Shown here in pieces: positions 18,519-25,480 of a DNA stretch of 64,000 nt. The translations under genes and the position numbers were made by a program. Origin of the DNA: Flavobacterium sediminis (GTDB lineage: Bacteria > Bacteroidota > Bacteroidia > Flavobacteriales > Flavobacteriaceae); the NCBI RefSeq assembly GCF_003148385.1, contig NZ_CP029463.1, positions 124,001 to 188,000 on the forward strand. The letters run 5' to 3'. The stretch's first letter is position 1. Each line of letters begins with the position of its first letter. The notes beneath the pieces were generated by a model. The model had not been told where the DNA came from and did no database searches. It was given only the letters and a program-made list of their open reading frames with translations.

Positions 18519-19111
18519 TAGTCATGAAACTTTTTTACTCCTGCTTCAATAGCAATATCCAGATCGTTTTCCCGGGGTACTATCGGACAAGAATAGTTGT
18601 GATTGTAGGCGCAATACGGATTGTATGCTTTGTTGAAGTTTATAACTACCGTATCGGTTTCCGGAATCCTCATGTCCAGATACCGTCCGCCTGCATACGT
18701 TGCTTCTCCGTTGGTCAAATCTAAAAAGGGCAGAAAAAGATAATCTTTGAATCCCGGTTTCTTACTCAATTCTATATTTTGGTATACATTTAAAACGAAT
18801 TGCTTTCCGTTTAACTCAAAATGCAGTTCTCCGTATTTTTTATACAACGGAGTTCGGGAAGTCGACGTTCTCATCTTAAACTTCTTTGTATTCTTTACTT
18901 GCACAAAAGTTGCCTGAACTATGAATTCCTGTGAAACCGGATAAAAATCCAATTGTTCAAAATGCACTAAATCTTCCTTTTCTAACGGACTTGAAACAGA
19001 ATCTCTGAATTCTTCATTCAAATGCTCCTGAAATTCCTGAGCCGACCTCATTTCGCTTTCCTGAGCAAATGTATAGCACGAAACCAATAAGGCTATGATG
19101 ATCTTATACAT
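18518..19111 (-). CDS. DUF1684 domain-containing secreted protein
   Basis: A 197-aa exported protein with a signal peptide (1-16, ending CYTFAQE). The DUF1684 signature is clear in the C-terminal half: YLDMRIPETDTVVINFNKAYNPYCAYN, then CPIVPRENDLDIAIEAGVK. Members are common in Bacteroidetes and actinobacteria with no established function. The minus-strand promoter at 19126-19157 should drive this gene and the overlapping TatD-like gene, perhaps on to tcdA and cmk. Confidence 0.88.
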   Translation of the reverse strand: MYKIIIALLVSCYTFAQESEMRSAQEFQEHLNEEFRDSVSSPLEKEDLVHFEQLDFYPVSQEFIVQATFVQVKNTKKFKMRTSTSRTPLYKKYGELHFELNGKQFVLNVYQNIELSKKPGFKDYLFLPFLDLTNGEATYAGGRYLDMRIPETDTVVINFNKAYNPYCAYNHNYSCPIVPRENDLDIAIEAGVKKFHD

Positions 19112-19125
19112 GAATATTTTTTCAG

Positions 19126-19157
19126 CAAAAATACTGAATTTTACGCTTTCTGTCCAA
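19126..19157 (-). promoter_or_regulatory. Promoter of the DUF1684-tatD-tcdA-cmk unit
   Basis: On the minus strand TTG (19155-19157), 21 bp spacer, TATTTTTG (19126-19133), 14 bp before the DUF1684 start codon. Confidence 0.65.
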
Positions 19158-19239
19158 TTTATGGTATACTGTATACCCCGAGAGTGACTTCCATTGTATT
19201 ACACCTTATTCCTCCTGACCAACTTCTCAATTCTATTCG

Positions 19240-19247
19240 TATCTTTG
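19240..19247 (+). promoter_or_regulatory. Candidate -7 box of mnmE
   Basis: TATCTTTG matches TAnnTTTG, 18 bp before the mnmE ATG. No TTG at -33; weak call. Confidence 0.45.
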
Positions 19248-19265
19248 CGGTAAGATTAAAAAGCT

Positions 19266-20657
19266 ATGATTCCACAAGAAACTATCGTTGCCTTGGCTAC
19301 ACCTTCCGGTGCCGGTGCTATTGCTGTTATCCGCCTGTCGGGTAAAGAGGCTATTGCTATTGCGGCACAAGTATTTCAATCGGTTTCCGGTAAAGAACTG
19401 AGCCGACAAAAGACGCATACAATCCACTTAGGACATATTACAGACGAAGGAAAGGTTTACGATCAGGTTTTAGTATCTATCTTTAAAGGACCACATTCGT
19501 ATACCGGCGAAAATGTGGTTGAAATTTCCTGTCACGGTTCTACTTTCATCCAGCAGCAGATCATTCAATTATTGCTTCGTAAAGGAGCCAAAATGGCTCA
19601 GGCAGGTGAATTTACCTTACGCGCTTTTTTGAATGGAAAACTGGATCTATCACAAGCAGAAGCTGTAGCTGACCTTATTGCCAGCGATAATGAAGCGAGT
19701 CACCAGATTGCCATGCAGCAGATGCGTGGTGGTTTTAGTAATGAGATTGCCAAATTGCGTGAAGAATTACTCAATTTTGCTTCCTTAATTGAATTGGAAT
19801 TAGATTTTAGCGAAGAAGATGTAGAATTTGCAGACAGAACGGCTTTTCATGAACTCTTAAACCGCATTGAATTTGTTTTAAAGCGTTTAATCGATTCGTT
19901 TGCTGTGGGGAATGTGATTAAAAATGGTATTCCGGTAGCAATTGTGGGCGAACCCAATGTAGGGAAATCGACTTTATTGAATGCCTTGCTGAACGAGGAA
20001 CGCGCTATTGTTTCGGACATTGCCGGAACGACCCGTGATACCATTGAAGACGAATTGGTCATCAACGGTATTGGTTTCCGATTCATCGATACGGCCGGAA
20101 TCCGAGAAACAAAAGATCATGTGGAAAGCATCGGGATTCAGAAGACTTTTGAAAAGATCGAACAGGCTCAGGTTGTCCTTTTTTTGGTTGACAGTTCTCA
20201 GCTAACAGTTGATAGCTTAGAACCTCTTAAAAATGAAGCCGAGCGTATCAAAAATAAATACCCGCAAAAAGCACTGTTGGTTTTATTTAACAAAAAAGAT
20301 TTATTGTCGGAAGAACTGATTTCGGATCTGAGATCTCAAATTCCGAATAGTCTATTCATTTCCGCAAAAAATAAAGAGGGTATTGACGAACTGAAGAATG
20401 CTTTGCTTTCGTTTGTGAATACAGGTGCCTTGCGCAACAATGAAACCATTGTTACCAATACGCGTCATTATGACTCGTTGTTAAAAGCACTGGAAGAGAT
20501 CCAAAAAGTAAAATGGGGTTTAAATGCCGGTATTTCATCGGACTTAATGGCGATCGACATCCGCTCGGCATTACATTATTTTGGTGAGATTACGGGCGAA
20601 GTGACCAATGATGAATTACTAGGTAATATTTTTGCTAATTTTTGTATTGGGAAGTAA
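19266..20657 (+). CDS. mnmE: tRNA modification GTPase MnmE
   Basis: A 463-aa protein that, with MnmG, adds carboxymethylaminomethyl groups to U34 of certain tRNAs. The folate-binding N-terminal domain (about 1-120) begins IVALATPSGAGAIAVIR. The G domain has GEPNVGKS (228-235), DTAG (about 276) and NKKD (about 342). The catalytic C-terminus is CIGK (460-463). The codons for FCIGK-stop form the left copy of a 25-bp repeat found again at 22396-22420; the gene is intact. The 3' end of this gene is a known integration site in other bacteria (SGI1 in Salmonella). Confidence 0.96.
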   Translation: MIPQETIVALATPSGAGAIAVIRLSGKEAIAIAAQVFQSVSGKELSRQKTHTIHLGHITDEGKVYDQVLVSIFKGPHSYTGENVVEISCHGSTFIQQQIIQLLLRKGAKMAQAGEFTLRAFLNGKLDLSQAEAVADLIASDNEASHQIAMQQMRGGFSNEIAKLREELLNFASLIELELDFSEEDVEFADRTAFHELLNRIEFVLKRLIDSFAVGNVIKNGIPVAIVGEPNVGKSTLLNALLNEERAIVSDIAGTTRDTIEDELVINGIGFRFIDTAGIRETKDHVESIGIQKTFEKIEQAQVVLFLVDSSQLTVDSLEPLKNEAERIKNKYPQKALLVLFNKKDLLSEELISDLRSQIPNSLFISAKNKEGIDELKNALLSFVNTGALRNNETIVTNTRHYDSLLKALEEIQKVKWGLNAGISSDLMAIDIRSALHYFGEITGEVTNDELLGNIFANFCIGK

Positions 20658-20658
20658 T
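20634..20658 (+). repeat. Left copy of an att-like 25-bp direct repeat (mnmE 3' end)
   Basis: GCTAATTTTTGTATTG, then GG, then AAGTAAT. It matches 22396-22420 at 23 of 25 positions (GG versus TA). It spans the last codons and stop of mnmE, the place used by SGI1-type integrases elsewhere. The two copies bracket 1.76 kb of accessory-looking DNA. Confidence 0.6.
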
Positions 20659-20692
20659 TAAAACAATTTGCTTATTCTAAAATTATCCAACA

Positions 20693-20836
20693 TCAAGAAT
20701 TGTATTTTTGATTTAATAATTGTACTATTTGCTCTAATTCCTGAATAGGTAAAATGGCTGCGCATTGGATAGATTGATTATTTGAAGCAGTGAAAATCAA
20801 TACACCTTTTTGTTCTTTTTTAAAACCTAAGCTGAT
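20693..20836 (-). pseudogene. Gene remnant, C-terminal fragment of an unknown protein
   Basis: An open frame of 47 residues ending in TGA with no ATG and a stop just upstream (ISLGFKKEQKGVLIFTA to LNQKYNS). The composition is that of a real protein (a hydrophobic strand, then an amphipathic helix), so it looks like the 3' end of a truncated gene. The family is not recognised. It lies immediately inside the left att-like repeat. Confidence 0.4.
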
Positions 20837-20869
20837 TTAGTAAAAATTGTGTGCTATAATCAGTGATCT

Positions 20870-21505
20870 TTACCTTAATTCCCGTTTACATTTTTCACAC
20901 AAGGCTAAGTCAGCATTATCTATCGTTTTTATAGATTCCACAGCATCAGTCATCACACATTTTTTATCATTACAATGGGGTAATCCTAAATTATGCCCGA
21001 ACTCATGAACTATAATCTTTTTAAAACGGTTAAAATATATTCTTTTATTAGGAGACTGGATTCTAAATGTTGAAATTATGCAACTATTACCCGGACAATA
21101 CGCTAATCCCATAATTCCCCAATCTTCGTATTTGTAAACTGGTTTTTTGATATTTCCATCTTTATCCCTTTTTGTAGTAGAGATATCTTTATTCGTTAAT
21201 CCTAAAACGTATTGTATACTATCTTTTAAATCCATTTTCTGAAATTTAATAATTGAATCTGCTCTGTATCGTGGTGATTTAATTAGAACAAAAGCTTCTT
21301 TATACAATTCTTGATTTTCGTTAATATGAACCTTTACCTCATAGAACTTTTCAAGACACAATTTAGCTGTATCTAATTCAGCTTTTGGAAGTCCTTTATA
21401 CTGCTTTAATAAGACAACTGTATTGGAATCGATTTTGTTTGTACAACCCGAAAAAAGCAGCAACATTACGCTGCAAATCAAACTTAAAAAATATTTTTTT
21501 TTCAA
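20870..21505 (-). CDS. Archaemetzincin-like zinc metalloprotease, predicted lipoprotein
   Basis: A 211-aa exported protein. Lipobox LLFSGC with C21 as the lipidated residue. The zinc site is H167-E-F-G-H171-N-L-G174-L-P-H177-C178, then C183, M185 (the Met-turn CVM), and after exactly 17 residues C203-E-K-C206. This spacing reproduces the full archaemetzincin (peptidase M54) signature, including the four-Cys second zinc site, rather than the simpler matrixin pattern. Archaemetzincins are usually cytosolic; a lipid-anchored form is unusual. No neighbour suggests a substrate. It lies within the mnmE repeat-flanked patch and is followed by no clear terminator. Confidence 0.82.
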   Translation of the reverse strand: MKKKYFLSLICSVMLLLFSGCTNKIDSNTVVLLKQYKGLPKAELDTAKLCLEKFYEVKVHINENQELYKEAFVLIKSPRYRADSIIKFQKMDLKDSIQYVLGLTNKDISTTKRDKDGNIKKPVYKYEDWGIMGLAYCPGNSCIISTFRIQSPNKRIYFNRFKKIIVHEFGHNLGLPHCNDKKCVMTDAVESIKTIDNADLALCEKCKRELR

Positions 21506-21546
21506 ACCATGCTTCTTACAATATTACCAATATGAATTAGAAATAA

Positions 21547-22158
21547 TTATTCTGAAATAATATTAACAATCCTTTCCCAATCTTTATATCCAAAATAAAT
21601 TTTAATTGGAAGAATACTAGCTATTTCTCTATTCTCTTCAATAAATTTAGGAAAACAATAAGAATCTAACTTAGTATCCTTTCTAAAGTTTTCAGGCACA
21701 GTTATAAACTCTTCTTTTTTCCTATTTTCAAAAGAATAATAACTTCCTGAAAAATTAAAATTCCAATCTAAAATTTGTCCTTTAGCAAACTTTTTTCTCA
21801 TTATTGGGTCAATATGTTTAAGATCTCTATTATTGAATAATAATTTATTTCGTTCTAAAAAAAGGCTTGAAGCCAATTCTCTATATTCTGCCTCATATTT
21901 TTTAAAAAAACTCAAATTTTTCAGAACTTCTTCTTTAGTAATTTTCTTAAAAATAGAGATACTTTCATCAACAGTATCTATTTCAATCGAATAGTCTAAA
22001 AACCTTTCTTTCCACTCTTCTGCTTTTGTCTTCTTTTCTGGCGAACTAAACTTATCATAATAAATTATTAATTTATCTCCCCTATTTAATTTAAACAATA
22101 CACTTTCAGATGGGAAATCCTCAATTGACTTTATAACAGTGATATTTTTATTTTCCAT
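21547..22158 (-). CDS. Hypothetical protein, 203 aa
   Basis: I do not recognise this protein. It is cytosolic by appearance (no signal peptide or membrane segment), Lys/Glu-rich, with a predicted alpha/beta N-terminus (about 1-70), a helical middle (KKITKEEVLKNLSFFKKYEAEY) and an aromatic-rich C-terminus (LDWNFNFSGSYYSF; KIYFGYKDWERIVNI). The coding sequence is more AT-rich than the housekeeping genes nearby, which fits an accessory origin. It lies 41 bp upstream of the archaemetzincin-like gene on the same strand and may be co-transcribed with it. Confidence 0.65.
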   Translation of the reverse strand: MENKNITVIKSIEDFPSESVLFKLNRGDKLIIYYDKFSSPEKKTKAEEWKERFLDYSIEIDTVDESISIFKKITKEEVLKNLSFFKKYEAEYRELASSLFLERNKLLFNNRDLKHIDPIMRKKFAKGQILDWNFNFSGSYYSFENRKKEEFITVPENFRKDTKLDSYCFPKFIEENREIASILPIKIYFGYKDWERIVNIISE

Positions 22159-22252
22159 ACTAATTATAATTCAACAATATACTTCAAATTTGAATATCTT
22201 TTAAAATTAATATTCACTATTCGGCTCAAAATAAGTTTTATTATTTAAATTT

Positions 22253-22384
22253 TTAAATAAAATCAACCTGATTGGAGAAATTAAAAGGGGGTTCACTAGT
22301 GTTGTAATTTTTGCTTTTGTTCATAAAAAAATCGAAAATAAAATTAGTAGTCAATTTTGTACCTCCGTTTGCGACATCCTGTAA
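22253..22384 (-). pseudogene. Short open frame, possible gene remnant
   Basis: A minus-strand frame without a start codon, reading YLQDVANGGTKLTTNFI to SNQVDFI and ending in TAA. The residue pattern looks protein-like but is too short to assign. It sits just inside the right att-like repeat and may be a scar of an earlier gene. Confidence 0.25.
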
Positions 22385-22395
22385 ATACTACCATC

Positions 22396-22420
22396 GCTAA
22401 TTTTTGTATTGTAAAGTAAT
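22396..22420 (+). repeat. Right copy of the att-like 25-bp direct repeat
   Basis: GCTAATTTTTGTATTG, then TA, then AAGTAAT; 23/25 identical to the mnmE 3' end at 20634-20658. Read as codons it would give NFCIVK-stop, so it is a copy of the mnmE terminus with the catalytic Gly codon altered and no gene upstream. Confidence 0.6.
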
Positions 22421-22438
22421 GTTTTAGCTCTTTAGAAT

Positions 22439-23260
22439 TCACTCCTCTAAACTATTTCTCCCGTTCATTCCTTGTATAATTTCTTGAGCCAATGTATAGG
22501 GAAAGATGTTCATTGTAGCATAGAATTCCAGTTTATTGTGATCTAGTACTTGAGCTCTGGCTGTTTTATAATCTGAATCAGATAGATCAATAATATCTTT
22601 TTTGGAATAAACCCTTTTTATTTCCTTGTTGTTCTTATCGAACAAATTTTGAAAATGCTTTCTGTTGTGCTCAAAATTAAATGATGTTGCATCAGAAAAA
22701 ACAAAACACCTTATGTATAAATCTAAATATTCTGAAAATCGGATCTCTTTATCTTTGAATTTATCAAAACCGTATATTTGAGTAATCCATAGATTCAGGG
22801 TTTTGTTTTCAATTCCGAATTCTGTTGCAATTTCGTCTCTTGAAACTTTGATAACAGTATCCATTTTCCTGAGCAATAAGTCTTTGGTCAAACGTTGCGA
22901 TCTTTTAATCTTAAATATTTTATTGAAAACATAACGTCCTATTTTTGCTTTTATGATATCTAATCTCTCTAAGGCATATCCTAACTCTTCCTTTTTGAGA
23001 TCTGTCTGCATAACCCAATTTGAAATTTTATCCGTCTGACTATTTCTTTTAAACAATTCGGACAATGTTTCAGTGACAACACAACTAAATAGAAAATTAA
23101 AATCGATTACTACATAATTTGAAGTGTTCCCGATCTCTTCTAATGAACCTATCGGCTCCGTATTTTCACCTGCAATGTGGTAGAGTTCCGATCGGAAATC
23201 CGGATCGTTATAAAGCGACGTTAATTCGGACTGTATAAAATGATATAGTTTTAAAAACAT
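22439..23260 (-). CDS. Hypothetical protein, 273 aa, with a possible HTH segment
   Basis: Not recognised. It is a cytosolic, charged, mostly helical protein. A segment near residues 138-165 (KVSRDEIATEFGIENKTLNLWITQIYG) resembles a helix-turn-helix, so DNA binding is possible but unproven. A conserved-looking C-terminus (YATMNIFPYTLAQEIIQ) follows. The gene begins 10 bp after a terminator-like hairpin (23270-23312), leaving little room for a separate promoter. It lies just outside the right att-like repeat. Confidence 0.65.
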   Translation of the reverse strand: MFLKLYHFIQSELTSLYNDPDFRSELYHIAGENTEPIGSLEEIGNTSNYVVIDFNFLFSCVVTETLSELFKRNSQTDKISNWVMQTDLKKEELGYALERLDIIKAKIGRYVFNKIFKIKRSQRLTKDLLLRKMDTVIKVSRDEIATEFGIENKTLNLWITQIYGFDKFKDKEIRFSEYLDLYIRCFVFSDATSFNFEHNRKHFQNLFDKNNKEIKRVYSKKDIIDLSDSDYKTARAQVLDHNKLEFYATMNIFPYTLAQEIIQGMNGRNSLEE

Positions 23261-23269
23261 ACGAATGCA

Positions 23270-23312
23270 AAAAAGGAGTTTTTAATAAAATTAATCAAAA
23301 ACTCCTTTTTTC
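23270..23312 (-). terminator. Terminator of the 47-aa small protein gene
   Basis: Long A/T-flanked hairpin: aaaaaggagttttt and its complement aaaaactcctttttt separated by about 13 bases, with T-runs in both orientations. It lies just after the stop at 23316. Confidence 0.75.
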
Positions 23313-23315
23313 TTT

Positions 23316-23459
23316 TTATTTTTTACCCTTATATTCCGGATTGTTAGGGTTTAATTGATTAGAACGATTGTCTAATTGTGCCTGATACGTTTCATTTGTA
23401 CCTGATGTACCTTTGTTAGCATTGTGACTGTCCGCATTGTGATTTTTTGTTGTACTCAT
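23316..23459 (-). CDS. Small hydrophilic protein, 47 aa
   Basis: A short gene with ATG at 23457-23459 and TAA at 23316-23318. The protein is very hydrophilic and Asn-rich (MSTTKNHNADSHNANKG at the start, RSNQLNPNNPEYKGKK at the end) with no Cys, Trp or hydrophobic core, so it is probably disordered. A -7 box TATCTTTG lies on the minus strand at 23487-23494 and a strong hairpin follows the stop, so it looks like a complete monocistronic unit. I believe similar short proteins occur in other flavobacteria; the function is unknown, perhaps stress related. Confidence 0.65.
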   Translation of the reverse strand: MSTTKNHNADSHNANKGTSGTNETYQAQLDNRSNQLNPNNPEYKGKK

Positions 23460-23677
23460 AACATTACGATTTTAAAAATTATACTACAAAGATAAATGTA
23501 TGCTAAAATTAAATGCTAAACAATCCCTTTTAGATAAATAAAACACTATTTAACAAACAATTACAAATCAAATACTGTTTTAATCAGGTACAACTAAATA
23601 GAAGCATTCCGGTTTACCGAATCACAACGTCAAACCTTTTTCTATTCAATGGTTTTCAAGTGTTGCCCTACCGCATT

Positions 23678-24283
23678 TCAGCCTCTTAAGCTGTCAATAG
23701 TATACAGATCCTTTCTTTCGTTTGCTGAGAGATTTTTTATCTCATATTTCATTTCCATTATTTGACTCGGATGAGAGAAACAAAAGAAAACCAACTTTTT
23801 CTTAAAAAGGCCTTTTTCTATTTTTTTAAAAAAGACGTTAAATTCTATATCCGTTTCCTTTACTTGTTTAAGGGATTCATCTAACATTGCTTTCAGCTTA
23901 TTCGATACACTCTCAACCACTTGATCGTTCAATTTGTTGTCGAAAATGTGAATTTTTTCAACTAACTCAGGATAAGAATGGACTTCCCGGTATATATAAC
24001 CGTTTTTCTTAAATTCATTCAGGGTTTCTGCTTTCCGCTCATCTTGCTCATCTGAAACTTTTACTTCAAACATTAATCGGTTCTCCATATCGTGATAGAG
24101 CAGTCCGGAAAAAATAGTGATCTCTTTGCGACAGTTAGTACACTTTTTACTATTCAGTGTCCCGCTTAAAACCTCTTCTTTTAAATTGGGTTCCAATGTA
24201 ACATTGACTGTCTGATAATATTTGATCTCTTGTATAGCATTACAATGCGGGCAGTTTTCCTGTATAACTTTAAATAAACTCAT
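23678..24283 (-). CDS. CpXC domain-containing protein
   Basis: A 201-aa protein starting at the ATG 24281-24283 (MSLFKVIQENCPHC); a longer frame adds 37 unconvincing residues. Two CxxC pairs, C11/C14 and C48/C51, form a zinc-ribbon-like site, and the text between and after them (NLKEEVLSGTLN; LLYHDMENRLMFEV) matches the CpXC domain. The C-terminal half (about 100-201) is Lys/Glu-rich and helical and unassigned. No function is established for CpXC proteins. A -7 box TATATTTG is at 24329-24336 on the minus strand. Confidence 0.75.
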   Translation of the reverse strand: MSLFKVIQENCPHCNAIQEIKYYQTVNVTLEPNLKEEVLSGTLNSKKCTNCRKEITIFSGLLYHDMENRLMFEVKVSDEQDERKAETLNEFKKNGYIYREVHSYPELVEKIHIFDNKLNDQVVESVSNKLKAMLDESLKQVKETDIEFNVFFKKIEKGLFKKKLVFFCFSHPSQIMEMKYEIKNLSANERKDLYTIDSLRG

Positions 24284-24592
24284 CTTGTTTTTACCATTTA
24301 AAAATAGTGTGTCCCTTTTTCTTATTGCCAAATATATACCTCTTTTCTGTAAGAACAGAAAATTTGTTATTGTAAAGATAGGATTTGTACACAATTATTC
24401 TTTATCCGATGTAAAAATGTACAAATTCAACTTTATCTGATCTGATTTTTGTATTGAGCATTCTTCTCTTCTTTTATCCAACACCTTTTAAGCCCTAAAA
24501 AACAACCCCAAAAGAATCAGCCTGTGCACGATCCTTTTGGGGTAATTATCTTTTTTATCCTTTTTTTCTATCGAAAAGAGAAAAACATATTT
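24284..24592. other. Intergenic region upstream of the CpXC gene
   Basis: About 309 bp without a gene. It holds a minus-strand TATATTTG box (24329-24336) for the CpXC gene and the SprF-gene terminator at 24503-24545. I see nothing else supportable. Confidence 0.5.
24503..24545 (-). terminator. Terminator of the adhesin-SprF operon
   Basis: Stem ccccaaaagaatc / gatccttttgggg (24507-24519 and 24530-24542, one mismatch), with a T-rich tract on the minus strand. It lies about 50 bp after the SprF-like stop at 24593. Confidence 0.8.
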
Positions 24593-25468
24593 TTAAAATT
24601 CAAAACATATTCCCAGTTCGTGGGTTCCGTTCTCATACTTGTTTATGTTTGTAACATTCGATTCAAAAGCATAGCTCAACTGCAAGCGGTTTTTTATCTT
24701 AATATTGAATAAGCCTCCTACAGCGCGGTCTATTCTGTAATTTGCTCCGAGATCGAGAACATCAAAAAAGTTAAACGTTCCCGTTACGTCGGTAATGGTT
24801 TCTTCGCTCGAATAGCGAACCAATGTTGAGGGGATGAACTTTATCTGATCGCTGATCGTAAAATTATAACCACCGCTTATGTAAAGCTGCGCTTTATTAT
24901 TAGCAGTCGTGGCAATTCCGTTCTTATCGGCTACCCGATCCGTTTCAAATATTCTGGGAACAGACAGTGACGCAAAATAGTTGTCGTTCTTCAGATAAAA
25001 ACCGGCTCCTATGTTCGGATTAAAATAATTGGTGTTCTGAGATAAGAACGGATCTGCCGGTAAATTCAACCGTTCAAAGTCAATATTCACAAATGTTCCT
25101 CCTGCCTGAACTCCGAACAATACATCCGTAGACTCGCTGATTTTTAACGCATAAGAAAAACTACCGAACAAAGAGGTTGTTCGCTCAATGAACACTTTGT
25201 CTGCTATAACAATTCCGCCAATGCTGATCTTGTCATTAACCGGGACCGACAAATTCAGGCTTTGTGTTTCAGGTGCTTCTGCAATACCGATGAACTGACT
25301 TCTGAAATTGGCTCTGACCGTAGCGCGTTCATCAAGTCCGAATGCTGACGGGTTAAAAAAACTGGTATTGTATCGGTACAGAGAATAACTCGGTTCTGCT
25401 TGTGCTAAAACTTTTAATGATGATGTTAAAAGCAATAGTATTAAAAATAATAATTTATATAATTTCAT
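24593..25468 (-). CDS. PorP/SprF family type IX secretion system membrane protein
   Basis: A 291-aa outer-membrane beta-barrel protein with a signal peptide (1-22, ending KVLAQ). The beginning AEPSYSLYRYNTSFFNPSAFG and the alternating aromatic/polar strands are typical of PorP/SprF. Members assist secretion or surface retention of proteins with type B T9SS sorting domains (SprF for SprB). It lies 12 bp downstream of a large adhesin that carries exactly such a domain, so it is probably its dedicated partner. Confidence 0.92.
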   Translation of the reverse strand: MKLYKLLFLILLLLTSSLKVLAQAEPSYSLYRYNTSFFNPSAFGLDERATVRANFRSQFIGIAEAPETQSLNLSVPVNDKISIGGIVIADKVFIERTTSLFGSFSYALKISESTDVLFGVQAGGTFVNIDFERLNLPADPFLSQNTNYFNPNIGAGFYLKNDNYFASLSVPRIFETDRVADKNGIATTANNKAQLYISGGYNFTISDQIKFIPSTLVRYSSEETITDVTGTFNFFDVLDLGANYRIDRAVGGLFNIKIKNRLQLSYAFESNVTNINKYENGTHELGICFEF

Positions 25469-25480
25469 TTTATTGATTTA

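Noticed and set aside
20634..22420. A complete SGI1-like genomic island
   Set aside because: No integrase, excisionase or conjugation gene is present and the patch is only 1.76 kb.
24445..24456. Third copy of the mnmE att-like repeat
   Set aside because: Only 12 AT-rich bases (atttttgtattg) match and the aagtaat half is absent; chance is likely.
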